Source: DASWJZ01 sp963805325 (GTDB taxonomy: Bacteria; Pseudomonadota; Alphaproteobacteria; Rhizobiales; Afifellaceae). From it: a stretch of 64,000 bases of DNA. Location of the stretch: positions 1 through 64,000 of the forward strand of contig CAWDTS010000022.1 of NCBI GenBank assembly GCA_963805325.1. The letters run 5' to 3'. The position numbers and the translations under genes are program-made. Position 1 is the stretch's first letter; each line of letters begins with the position of its first letter. Positions 39,578 to 47,143 of this stretch are shown here, piece by piece. The notes beneath the pieces were generated by a model, which did not search any database, had not been told where the DNA came from, and worked only from the letters and a program-made list of their open reading frames with translations.

Positions 39578-40419
39578 GCAAAGCGCTCATCCCGATGCTC
39601 GGACAGATACGCTTCTTCGGCACCGTGCTCCTTGCCGCGCTTGCGCTCGCGGTGCTCCTGCCGTTCCATTTCGTCGCGATCAGGATCGGTGGGCGCTCGG
39701 CGATGAAGGTGGCGCAGCTCTGGCAGCGTTTCGTCTGCTTCCTGATGGGTATTCGCATCACGGTGACGGGAAAACCCGCGGACGACCGCCCGCTGCTTCT
39801 TCTCTCCAACCACAATTCCTGGGTCGACATTCCCGTGCTTGCTTCGGTCGCGCCGGTCTCCTTCGTCGCCAAGCAGGAGGTCGCGGGGTGGCCGGTCGTC
39901 GGCTTCCTGGCGCGCGCGCAGCGCACCGTCTTCGTCGACAGGAACAGCCGGCAGGCCACGGGCGCGCAGGCGAACGAGGTCGCGGGTCGGCTTTCGAAAG
40001 GCGACATCATGGTGCTCTTCGCGGAAGGCACGTCGAGCGACGGCAACAAGGTGCTGCCCTTCCGCTCGGCGCTGGTCGGCGCAGCGCAGCGCGCGATCGC
40101 GGACGGCGGCGTCGCGACGGTGCAGCCGGTCGCGATCGCCTACCCGCGCATGCTCGGCCTGCCGCTCGGCCGCCAGCACCGGCCGTGGGTCGCCTGGTAC
40201 GGTGGCGCGAGCCTGCTTCCGCATCTGAAGCGTATTCTCTCCGAGGGCGGCGTCGACGTGAACGTCGTCTTCGGCCCGGCGCACCGGCTTTCGGCGCGCG
40301 ACGACCGCAAGGCGGTGACGCAGGAGGCGGGCGATCTGGTGCGCCGGCTCGTCGCGGGGGTGAATTCGGGGCGGCGGCCGGAGGCGATTCTCGTTCAGAA
40401 TGACGCCGCGCGCCCCTAG
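39574..40419 (+). CDS. plsC: 1-acyl-sn-glycerol-3-phosphate acyltransferase
   Basis: Membrane acyltransferase making phosphatidic acid, 281 residues. An amino-terminal membrane segment (FFGTVLLAALALAVLLPFHF) precedes the HX4D motif SNHNSWVD near residue 77 and the second motif FAEGTSSDGNKVLPF near residue 149. The TTG at 39574 overlaps the fur stop; ATG at 39595 is the alternative start. Confidence 0.92.
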   Translation: MSKALIPMLGQIRFFGTVLLAALALAVLLPFHFVAIRIGGRSAMKVAQLWQRFVCFLMGIRITVTGKPADDRPLLLLSNHNSWVDIPVLASVAPVSFVAKQEVAGWPVVGFLARAQRTVFVDRNSRQATGAQANEVAGRLSKGDIMVLFAEGTSSDGNKVLPFRSALVGAAQRAIADGGVATVQPVAIAYPRMLGLPLGRQHRPWVAWYGGASLLPHLKRILSEGGVDVNVVFGPAHRLSARDDRKAVTQEAGDLVRRLVAGVNSGRRPEAILVQNDAARP

Positions 40420-40445
40420 CCGGATTCGTCCGTTTCGGCTAAAGG

Positions 40446-41843
40446 ATGGCGTGTGAACCGGTCCGCATGGAGGCCGCTAAGCCTTTGACGACAAAGACCC
40501 GCCGAGTCTTCATCAAGACCTATGGCTGCCAGATGAACGTCTACGATTCCGATCGGATGACGGGCGTCCTGGCGGCGGAGGGGTACCAGGCGGCGGAGCG
40601 GCCGGAAGACGCCGACCTCATTCTCCTCAACACCTGCCACATCCGGGAAAAGGCCGCCGAGAAGGTCTATTCGGAGGTGGGCAAGCTGCGGCTCATCAAG
40701 CAGACGGCGCGGGCGGAAGGTCGTGACGTGACGATCGCCGTCGCCGGCTGCGTCGCGCAGGCTGAAGGGGACGAGATCCGGAAGCGCGCGCCGGCCGTCG
40801 ACATCGTGGTCGGGCCACAGAGCTACCACCGCCTGCCGGAGCTGCTTCGGCGCGAGGGCGGCGCCGTCGAGACCGAGTTTCCGGCCGAATCCAAGTTCGA
40901 CCATCTGCCGCGAGCCAGCGCGGCCCAAGGTCCGGTCTCCGCGTTCCTCACGGTGCAGGAAGGCTGCGACAAATTCTGTACGTTCTGCGTCGTGCCCTAC
41001 ACACGCGGCGCGGAGGCTTCGCGGCCGGTCGAACGGATCGTCGAAGAGGCGGAGCTTCTTGCCGCGCGCGGCGCGAAGGAGATCATGCTGCTCGGGCAGA
41101 ACGTGAACGCGTATCACGGCGAAGATTCCAGCGGGCGCACACGCTCGCTCGCGGCGCTGCTCGCAAGGCTGTCGGAAATCGATGCTATCGAGCGGCTTCG
41201 ATTCACGACGAGCCATCCGCGCGACATGTCCGACGATCTGATCGAAGCGCATCGCGATCTTCCGAAGCTGATGCCCTATCTGCACGTTCCGGTGCAGGCC
41301 GGCTCGACCCGTGTGCTTCAGGCGATGAACCGCGGGCACGATTGCGCGTTCTATCTGCGGCTCGTCGAGAAGCTTCGCGCGGCGCGGCCCGACCTCGCGC
41401 TCTCCGGCGATTTCATCGTCGGCTTCCCCGGCGAAACGGAAGCGGATTTCGAAGAGACGCTACGCCTTGTCGAAGAGGTCGAGTACGCGAGCGCCTATTC
41501 GTTCAAATATTCACCGCGCCCCGGCACGCCCGCCGCAGAGATGGATCAAGTGCCCGAAGACGAGAAGTCGGAGCGGCTGCAACGCCTGCAGACGCTGCTC
41601 GCAAAACAGCAGGCGGCGTTCAACGCGCGCATGCGCGCGCTGACGATCGACGTGCTCTTCGAGAAACCCGGAAAGCATCCGGGCCAGATCGTCGGCCGCT
41701 CGCCATGGCTGCAGGCGGTGCATGCCGATGCGCCGCAGAGCCTCATCGGCACGGTCGCTCCGGTGACGATCGAGGCGGTCGGCACGAACAGTCTGTTCGG
41801 CGCATTGCAGAACGCACCCACGCGCGAAAGGGCGATCGCTTGA
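40446..41843 (+). CDS. miaB: tRNA-2-methylthio-N6-dimethylallyladenosine synthase MiaB
   Basis: Radical-SAM methylthiotransferase acting on i6A37 of tRNA, 465 residues. The amino-terminal cluster domain supplies three Cys (KTYGCQMN, LNTCHIRE, VAGCVAQ). The radical-SAM cluster is GCDKFCTFCVVPYTRG near residue 176, and a TRAM domain ends the protein. The ATG at 40446 has AAAGG very close; ATG at 40467 (MEAAKPLTTK) may be the true start. It precedes phoH by 22 bp. Confidence 0.97.
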   Translation: MACEPVRMEAAKPLTTKTRRVFIKTYGCQMNVYDSDRMTGVLAAEGYQAAERPEDADLILLNTCHIREKAAEKVYSEVGKLRLIKQTARAEGRDVTIAVAGCVAQAEGDEIRKRAPAVDIVVGPQSYHRLPELLRREGGAVETEFPAESKFDHLPRASAAQGPVSAFLTVQEGCDKFCTFCVVPYTRGAEASRPVERIVEEAELLAARGAKEIMLLGQNVNAYHGEDSSGRTRSLAALLARLSEIDAIERLRFTTSHPRDMSDDLIEAHRDLPKLMPYLHVPVQAGSTRVLQAMNRGHDCAFYLRLVEKLRAARPDLALSGDFIVGFPGETEADFEETLRLVEEVEYASAYSFKYSPRPGTPAAEMDQVPEDEKSERLQRLQTLLAKQQAAFNARMRALTIDVLFEKPGKHPGQIVGRSPWLQAVHADAPQSLIGTVAPVTIEAVGTNSLFGALQNAPTRERAIA

Positions 41844-41865
41844 CGCCCGTGAAGGCACGCACCTG

Positions 41866-42915
41866 ATGGCGAGGGGCAGCAGCGTTTCGCGGCTCGACAA
41901 GCGTGGCGACGGCGATTCGCCGCGCGAGGACGGGACGCAGATCGATCTCGTCTTCGACAACAACCGCCTCGCCTCGGCGCTCTGCGGGGAGTTCGACCAG
42001 AACCTCGCGCTGATCGAGCGGCGGCTCAAGATCGACGCGCGGGCGCGCGGCAACATGATCACGCTCTCCGGCCCGCCGCAGCAGTTGCAGCTCGCGCGGC
42101 GCGTGCTCGAATCGCTCTACGATCGGCTGCTCGAAGGCTACGACGTGCTGCAAGGCGACGTTGAAGGCGCGCTGCGCATGGCCGAAGCAGAAGAGGCGCA
42201 GCTTCCGCTCCCGACGCTCGACGGCGGCCGCATGCAGCTCGCACGGATCGCGACGCGCAAGAAATCGGTGGTCGCGCGGACGCCGATGCAGGACGCCTAT
42301 ATCCGCGCCATGGATCGCTCGGAGCTGGTGTTCGGGATCGGCCCAGCGGGCACTGGAAAGACCTATCTCGCCGTGGCGCTCTGCGCGGCGATGCTGGAGC
42401 GCGGCGACGTTGAGCGCATCATCCTTTCGCGCCCAGCGGTCGAGGCGGGCGAGCGGCTCGGCTTCCTCCCCGGCGACATGAAGGAGAAGGTCGACCCGTA
42501 TCTCCGCCCGCTCTACGACGCGCTCTACGACATGATGCCGGCGGATCGTGTGGAGCGCGGTCTCGCTTCCGGCATCATCGAGGTGGCGCCGCTCGCCTTC
42601 ATGCGCGGGCGCACGTTGCAGCGCGCCGCGATCATCCTGGACGAGGCGCAGAACGCGACCTCCATGCAGATGAAGATGTTTCTGACGCGTCTCGGCGAGG
42701 AGGCGAAGATGATCGTCACCGGCGACCCGACGCAGAGCGACCTTCGCCCCGGCGAAGTTTCCGGGCTCTACGAGGCGACGCGCATTCTCGACGGGGTGGA
42801 AGGCGTGTCGATCGTGCGCTTCACCGGCGCGGACGTCGTGCGCCACCCGCTGGTGCAGCGGATCGTCGATGCCTACGAGCGGGACGAGAGGGAAGAGACG
42901 GATCTGGGGGGATGA
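41866..42915 (+). CDS. PhoH-like ATPase
   Basis: P-loop ATPase of 349 residues, with a KH-like amino-terminal part (IERRLKIDARARGN) and Walker A GIGPAGTGKTYLAVALCAA near residue 160. Walker B is ILDEAQNAT, followed by VTGDPTQSDL. In most alphaproteobacteria it is followed directly by ybeY, with which it acts in RNA metabolism; here 3.5 kb of other genes intervene. Confidence 0.95.
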   Translation: MARGSSVSRLDKRGDGDSPREDGTQIDLVFDNNRLASALCGEFDQNLALIERRLKIDARARGNMITLSGPPQQLQLARRVLESLYDRLLEGYDVLQGDVEGALRMAEAEEAQLPLPTLDGGRMQLARIATRKKSVVARTPMQDAYIRAMDRSELVFGIGPAGTGKTYLAVALCAAMLERGDVERIILSRPAVEAGERLGFLPGDMKEKVDPYLRPLYDALYDMMPADRVERGLASGIIEVAPLAFMRGRTLQRAAIILDEAQNATSMQMKMFLTRLGEEAKMIVTGDPTQSDLRPGEVSGLYEATRILDGVEGVSIVRFTGADVVRHPLVQRIVDAYERDEREETDLGG

Positions 42916-42934
42916 GCGAGGGCGCGTCCCTGCA

Positions 42935-43090
42935 CTCTCCTTTTGTCATCCCGGCCGAGCGGAGCGAGGGCCGGGACCCATGCGCACCGCCCGCCGCCGC
43001 ATAGGCTGAACCGCGCCACCCGCCCGCCGAAGCCGTGTTCATGGGTCCCGGACAAGCGCTGCCGCGCTTTCCGGGATGACAGGTGGAGAG
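42935..43090. repeat. Long palindromic repeat element (156 bp)
   Basis: Nested inverted arms: CTCTCC (42935-42940) with GGAGAG (43085-43090), TGTCATCCCGG (42944-42954) with CCGGGATGACA (43071-43081), and CCGGGACCCATG (42971-42982) with CATGGGTCCCGG (43040-43051). The core TGTCATCCCGG...CCGGGACCCATG resembles palindromic repeats found in many copies in rhizobial genomes. It fills the gap between phoH and the SDR gene. Confidence 0.8.
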
Positions 43091-43147
43091 GAAAGGCATT
43101 CTGGACATCCGTTGCGTTGAAAGAGAACGGACTTGAGGGAGGGAACA

Positions 43148-43946
43148 ATGCAAAGACCCATCGCGCTCGTCACCGGCGCGTCGTCCGGCATCGGGCGCGT
43201 CTTCGCGAAGCGGCTCGCGGCGGATGGCTACGATTTGGTGCTGACCGCGCGCCGCGAAGAGCGGCTGAAGGACCTGGCCGCCGAGCTTGAGAAGGCAGGC
43301 GTCAAGGCCGAGATCATCGTCGCCGATCTTTCGACGCGCGACGGTCTCGCCAAGGTGGAGGAGCGCGCGGGCGCGGGCGACATTGCGATGCTCGTCAACA
43401 ATGCCGGCTACCAGACCTACATGCCCTTCGTTGAACTCGACCCCGACGCCGCCGAGGCGCAAATTCACGCGATGGTGACGACGGTCGTGCGGCTCTGCCG
43501 CGCGGCGCTCCCCGCGATGCTCGCGCGCGGCGCGGGCGACATCGTCAACGTCTCCTCCACGCTCGCCTTCTCCGCCGGGATGACTGACGCGTTCCTGCCG
43601 AAGCGCGCGAACTACGCCGCGACAAAGGCCTTCGTGAACGCCTTCACCGAGATTCTGGCGACCGAGGTTTCCGGCACGGGCGTGCGCGTGCAGGCGCTCT
43701 GCCCCGGCGTGGTGCGCACCGAGTTCCACAATGTCGACGGCGAGCCGAAGATCAGGCCGAATATCCCGCTGCTCGAGCCGGAGGATGTCGTGCAGGCCTC
43801 GCTCGCGGCGCTGGAGTTGGGGGAAGTGATTTGCCTGCCGGCGCTGTCAGATCGCGGGGCTTGCGGAGCGCGAGCGCGAGGGGCGGAACGCGATGTTCAG
43901 AGCGGGGGTGAGCGGGGAGATGGCGGAGAGGTATAGGGGGGCTTAA
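43148..43946 (+). CDS. Short-chain dehydrogenase/reductase (frameshift near the end)
   Basis: NAD(P)-dependent oxidoreductase of about 265 residues. The cofactor motif is TGASSGIG near residue 9, then NNAGYQTYMP and the catalytic YAATKAF near residue 158, with Ser in NVSSTLAFSAG. Up to GEVICLPALSD it reads normally. An extra base in GGGG at 43856-43859 then leads into a wrong frame; corrected, the tail is LAERERE...GEMAERYRGA with a TAA at 43944-43946, a typical SDR ending. GAGGGAGG precedes the ATG. Substrate unknown. Confidence 0.87.
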
Positions 43947-43992
43947 GAATAGAGATCGGTGGCGCCCTAGTGCATTGCCTCCAGGGCGCGCG

Positions 43993-44192
43993 AGGCTCCA
44001 ACCTTCTCCCGAGACCGGGAGAAGGTGCCGTTTGGCTCGGCCAAGCGGCGGATGAGGGTTCAGGCCCGAGGTTGGGTGGAACGCGCGATCACGAGTGCCG
44101 CTGCCAATAACGTCGGCGTCGAGTCCGGGTTAGACCACAACCCTCATCCGTCCGCTTCGCGGACACCTTCTCCCAAGCTTGGGAGAAGGTTG
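43993..44192. repeat. Palindromic composite repeat, copy A (200 bp)
   Basis: The left end has ACCTTCTCCC-N6-GGGAGAAGGT (44001-44026) followed by a GGCGGATGAGGGT arm. The right end has an ACCCTCATCCG arm and ACCTTCTCCC-AAGCTT-GGGAGAAGGT (44165-44190). The two ends are thus inverted copies of one REP-like unit, the form called a REPIN. A second copy lies at 44682-44863, on the other side of the cupin gene. Confidence 0.85.
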
Positions 44193-44210
44193 ACAGTTGT
44201 GGCCTGGCGT

Positions 44211-44612
44211 TCAGCCCTTCGCGCCATATTCCTCGTCCGTCACCTTCTCCAGCCACTCCACGTGCTTGCCGTCGAGCGCCTCGTGCATCGCGTGGTGGGT
44301 CATGGCGACGGTCGGCGAGGCGCCGTGCCAGTGTTTTTCGCCGGGCGGAATCCATACGACGTCGCCGGGGCGGATCTCTTCGATGGGGCCGCCCTTCTTT
44401 TGCACGCGCCCGACGCCTGACATGATGAAAAGCGTCTGGCCGAGCGGATGCGTGTGCCAAGCGGTGCGCGCGCCGGGCTCAAAGGTGACCACGCCGGCAC
44501 GGATGCGCGCGGGCGCCGGCGCCTCGATCACCGGGTCCTGCCGCACCCGCCCGGTGAAATAACTCTCCGGCGGCGTGACCGAAGCCCGCGACCCGTTCCG
44601 CTTGATCTCCAT
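44211..44612 (-). CDS. Cupin domain protein
   Basis: Single-domain cupin of 133 residues from MEIKRNGSRASV. The metal-binding motifs are AWHTHPLGQTLFIMSGVG (near residues 50-67) and PGDVVWIPPGEKHWHG (near residues 83-98). Related small cupins include quercetinase-like and carboxymuconolactone-associated enzymes; no specific reaction can be assigned. It lies between two copies of the same repeat and faces the rightward genes around it. Confidence 0.88.
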   Translation of the reverse strand: MEIKRNGSRASVTPPESYFTGRVRQDPVIEAPAPARIRAGVVTFEPGARTAWHTHPLGQTLFIMSGVGRVQKKGGPIEEIRPGDVVWIPPGEKHWHGASPTVAMTHHAMHEALDGKHVEWLEKVTDEEYGAKG

Positions 44613-44681
44613 GGGTGTTCCCCTCGTGAGTTTCCTCTGCATGGTCGTCCCCCGACGCGGCGGGGGCAAGGCAGCCCCGCA

Positions 44682-44863
44682 AGGCTCCAGCCTTCTCCCG
44701 CGACCGGGAGAAGGTGCCGGCTGGCTCCGCCAAACGGCGGATGAGGGTTCTGGTCCGAAGTTGGCTGGAACGCGCGATCACGACCGCCGCTGCCAATAAC
44801 GTCGCCCACAATCCTCATCCGTCCGCTCCGCGGACACCTTCTCCCAAGCTTGGGAGAAGGTTG
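44682..44863. repeat. Palindromic composite repeat, copy B (182 bp)
   Basis: Same order as copy A: a CCTTCTCCC-N6-GGGAGAAGG hairpin, GGCGGATGAGGGT, a shared centre (GGAACGCGCGATCACGA, GCTGCCAATAACGTCG), CCTCATCCGTCCGC and the final AAGCTT hairpin. It differs from copy A by scattered bases and by lacking about 18 bp after AACGTCG. It fills most of the 357-bp gap between the cupin gene and the next small gene; the remainder shows nothing. Confidence 0.85.
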
Positions 44864-44969
44864 GCGTCGTGGCGGGTTCGGCCTCCCTCCCTTGCCCGAT
44901 GAACCGAATGCCGGGTTTCCGCGTTGCATAGCCGGCAATCTTCCAGGCCGGGCTTACAAGGCGGGGCAC

Positions 44970-45116
44970 ATGAAAAATCGCAACGGGCTCTATCTCATCA
45001 TCGGCGCACTGGTCGCCGTGGTCGCGATCGGCGGCTATTTCTTCTATCAGGAGCGCCACAAGAGCGGCATCGACGTGAGGGTCGGAAACGGCGGCATCTC
45101 GGTGGAGACGCACTGA
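44970..45116 (+). CDS. Small single-span membrane protein
   Basis: Protein of 48 residues: a short basic start (MKNRNG), one membrane helix (LYLIIGALVAVVAIGGYFFY) and a short soluble tail ending GGISVETH. Tiny proteins of this design are common in rhizobia. No function is known. Upstream sequence is repeat copy B; no strong ribosome site is seen. Confidence 0.65.
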   Translation: MKNRNGLYLIIGALVAVVAIGGYFFYQERHKSGIDVRVGNGGISVETH

Positions 45117-45298
45117 GCGGTCGGCGGCTTCGCGCCAGTCCCTCCAATTCCGGTCAAAGCCCCTCGCTCTTTCGCCCTTGCCCACCTGCGGCGAGGGCCT
45201 CGGTCGGCTGACTGCAAAAAGAAATTCGCGTGTCGATCTCCGACCACCCCGCTCGTCGTCTGGATAGACGGCGCTGCGCCGTGGATGGAGAAGCGACA

Positions 45299-45721
45299 AT
45301 GACCTCAGATGTGCCTGAGCCCGCCTGGAAATCTGCCGCGACGCTCGCCGGCCGCCTCATCTTCGCGGCGGTCTTCGCGATGGCGACAGGATTCAAATTC
45401 GCCGGGATGAGCGCCACGGCGGACTATATCGCGGCAGCCGGTTTTCCGTTCCCGCTCTTCCTCGCCGTCGTTGCGGCGGTCTTCGAGTGCCTGCTCGTCG
45501 TCGGCTTCCTGACCGGGCTCTATTTTGAAGAGATCGCGCTTCTGAGCGCGCTCTACGTGCTCTTCCTCGCCTTCGCCTTCCACGGCCCCTCGCATTGGGT
45601 CGGGAACCAGATGGAGTTCGGCTTTTTCGTCGACCACTTCACCTTTATCGCCGGGCTGCTCTTCGCCGCGTCCTGCGGGCCGGGGAAATGGGCGATGAAG
45701 AAAGGGTGGATCGGGAGGTGA
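45299..45721 (+). CDS. DoxX-like membrane protein
   Basis: Membrane protein of 140 residues with four hydrophobic segments (LIFAAVFAMATGFKFAG, LFLAVVAAVFECLLVVGFL, LLSALYVLFLAFAFHG, FTFIAGLLFAASCG). The FKFAGM motif and layout resemble DoxX family members. GGAGAAGCG precedes the ATG at 45299. Not closely similar to the DoxX protein at 12.4-12.8 kb. Function unknown. Confidence 0.75.
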   Translation: MTSDVPEPAWKSAATLAGRLIFAAVFAMATGFKFAGMSATADYIAAAGFPFPLFLAVVAAVFECLLVVGFLTGLYFEEIALLSALYVLFLAFAFHGPSHWVGNQMEFGFFVDHFTFIAGLLFAASCGPGKWAMKKGWIGR

Positions 45722-45731
45722 AGGGCGCGAG

Positions 45732-45830
45732 CCTCTCCCCTTGCGGGGGAGAGATGGAGAGGGGGAAAGAATCCTGCCGTAGCCTTCTTCCTTCCCCTCT
45801 CCCCGGCCCTCTCCCGCAAGGGGAGAGGGG
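45732..45830. repeat. Palindromic repeat, 99 bp, between two membrane-protein genes
   Basis: CTCTCCCCTTGCGGGGGAGAG at the left and CCCTCTCCCGCAAGGGGAGA at the right are each hairpins and inverted copies of each other, with GGAGAGGGGGAAAGAA and TTCTTCCTTCCCCTCTCC adding a second inverted layer. It is followed by GGGCACCGAG, a short stretch that recurs in the element inside ybeY. It lies between convergent genes and may also end their transcripts. Confidence 0.75.
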
Positions 45831-45841
45831 GCACCGAGCCG

Positions 45842-46204
45842 CTAAGCGTCGTAGGCGCAGCAGATGAGGCGCACGAAGAGCGGCGCGCCGATCGCCATGA
45901 TCAAGATGTTGACCAGATCCGTTGCGGGCGGGAATGCGCCCGTCGCGATCAAGAAGACGACGATGCCGATGATGAAAAGCCCGACCATCAGCACGAGGGT
46001 CGCGAGCCGGCAGCGCCTGATGCAGGCGAGATAGCGATCGAAGCTCCACTCGCGATACTCTTCCGTGCCGCCGCGGCAGCAGCAGACACAGACAGCGAGC
46101 ACGGAGCCGAGGATCATCAGATAGTCGCCGCCGGCGCGGCGGTACACCCACCACCACAGCACGCCGAAGACGACCGTGAAGATCAAACGGATGACATGGA
46201 TCAT
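45842..46204 (-). CDS. Hypothetical membrane protein, Cys-rich
   Basis: Protein of 120 residues starting MIHVIRLIFTVVFG with AAGGGGAACG upstream. Three to four hydrophobic segments (LIFTVVFGVLWWWVYR, YLMILGSVLAVCVCC, LATLVLMVGLFIIGIVVFLI, ILIMAIGAPLFVRLICC). Seven Cys, among them a VCVCCC run at the end of the second segment and IRRCR in the loop. Not recognised. A large upstream gap is shared with divergent ybeY. Confidence 0.65.
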   Translation of the reverse strand: MIHVIRLIFTVVFGVLWWWVYRRAGGDYLMILGSVLAVCVCCCRGGTEEYREWSFDRYLACIRRCRLATLVLMVGLFIIGIVVFLIATGAFPPATDLVNILIMAIGAPLFVRLICCAYDA

Positions 46205-46436
46205 CGAGCGTTCCCCTTGATGGGGCGGAAGCGGCCTCTGACCGACTTCGAGAACACGCGGAGAGGAATCGGCTTCCACCCGGTTCTACTGAAGGTGGCT
46301 TACACGATTCGCGGAGTTTGCAGCGCGGTCGTGTGACGGATTCACAAATCTCAGATGACGGCTACCGGATCTGTGCCTTGGCGGGCCGATTTTCGTTTTG
46401 CGCGCCGCGGCGGCATCGTGTGCTATCCGGGCACGC

Positions 46437-47141
46437 ATGAAGAGCCCGGACATTGCGATCGTGGTCGAAGCGGGGGATTGGCCGCAGGAGCCAGCACTCG
46501 AAGCGCTGGCGCGGCGCGCGGTCGATGCGGCGGTGGAGGCGATCGGCGCCGCCGGCGACCCTTCCCCCCTCTCCGCTCTCCCCCCGGAAGGGGCGAGAGG
46601 GGAAGCGGGCACCGACCCTCCCTCATTACGAGGGAGGGCCGGGGGGTTCGCCCGCCGTGTCCTTGGGAGGAGGCGGGAGGGGGGAAGTGTGCAAGCGGAG
46701 GGTATTTCCTTCGCCGATCTTCGTCTCTCCCCCAAACGGGGGGGGACTGCCGGCGCGCCCGAGCTGTCTCCCGAGCTCTCCATCGTCTTCACCGACGATG
46801 CCGCGATGCGGAAGCTCAACATGGCCTATCGCGGCAAGGATTCGGCAACCAACGTGCTCTCGTTTCCGCAGGCCGGGATCGAGCCGCCCGCCGGCGTCGC
46901 TGGCCCGCAACTTGCAGGGATGCTTCTTGGAGATGTCATATTGTCGGCGGAGACTGTGGCCGGCGAAGCCGCGCTTGCGGACAAGCCGCTTGAAGACCAC
47001 ATGGCTCACCTGATAATCCACGGGTTCCTCCATCTCCTGGGCTACGACCACGAGACGGGGCGCGAAGCGGAAAAAATGGAGCAATTGGAGCGCGTTGCGT
47101 TGAAGACGTTGGGGATTCCCGATCCCTACGCAAGCGCCTGA
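46437..47141 (+). CDS. ybeY: Endoribonuclease YbeY with an extra 66-codon segment
   Basis: Metal-dependent RNase needed for 16S rRNA maturation and ribosome quality control. The zinc site HGFLHLLGYDH is at the C-terminal side, preceded by MLLGDVILSAETV and SATNVLSFPQ. From MKSPDIAIVVEAGDW the protein has 234 residues, against about 160-170 in relatives. The surplus lies between EAIGAAG and PELSIVFTDD and corresponds to a 198-bp, palindrome-rich insertion in frame (see the repeat at 46558-46755). Start chosen because VEAGDWP is the usual YbeY opening. It precedes corC by 2 bp, as is usual. Confidence 0.92.
   Translation: MKSPDIAIVVEAGDWPQEPALEALARRAVDAAVEAIGAAGDPSPLSALPPEGARGEAGTDPPSLRGRAGGFARRVLGRRREGGSVQAEGISFADLRLSPKRGGTAGAPELSPELSIVFTDDAAMRKLNMAYRGKDSATNVLSFPQAGIEPPAGVAGPQLAGMLLGDVILSAETVAGEAALADKPLEDHMAHLIIHGFLHLLGYDHETGREAEKMEQLERVALKTLGIPDPYASA
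46558..46755. repeat. Palindromic element inserted in frame within ybeY
   Basis: GCCGGCG occurs at 46551-46557 and again at 46749-46755, 198 bp (exactly 66 codons) apart and in the same codon phase, like a 7-bp target duplication. Inside are a CTTCCCC...CTCTCC / GAGAGGGGAAG inverted repeat (46560-46605), a perfect CCCTCCCTC-ATTAC-GAGGGAGGG hairpin (46616-46638) and G/C-run arms (CCCCC, GGGGGGG near 46730-46745). GGGCACCGA matches the end of the element at 45732-45830. Removing it would leave EAIGAAGAPELSPELSI. Confidence 0.75.
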
Positions 47142-47143
47142 GG

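Noticed and set aside
43993..44863. Composite transposon carrying the cupin gene.
   Set aside because: The flanking copies are short palindromic repeats with no transposase gene, and no target duplication around the whole unit was seen.
45117..45298. A coding gene or terminator in the gap after the 48-residue membrane protein.
   Set aside because: Only a weak CCCTCGC...GCGAGGG pairing with a loop of more than 20 bases and no U-tract is present; no frame looks coding.
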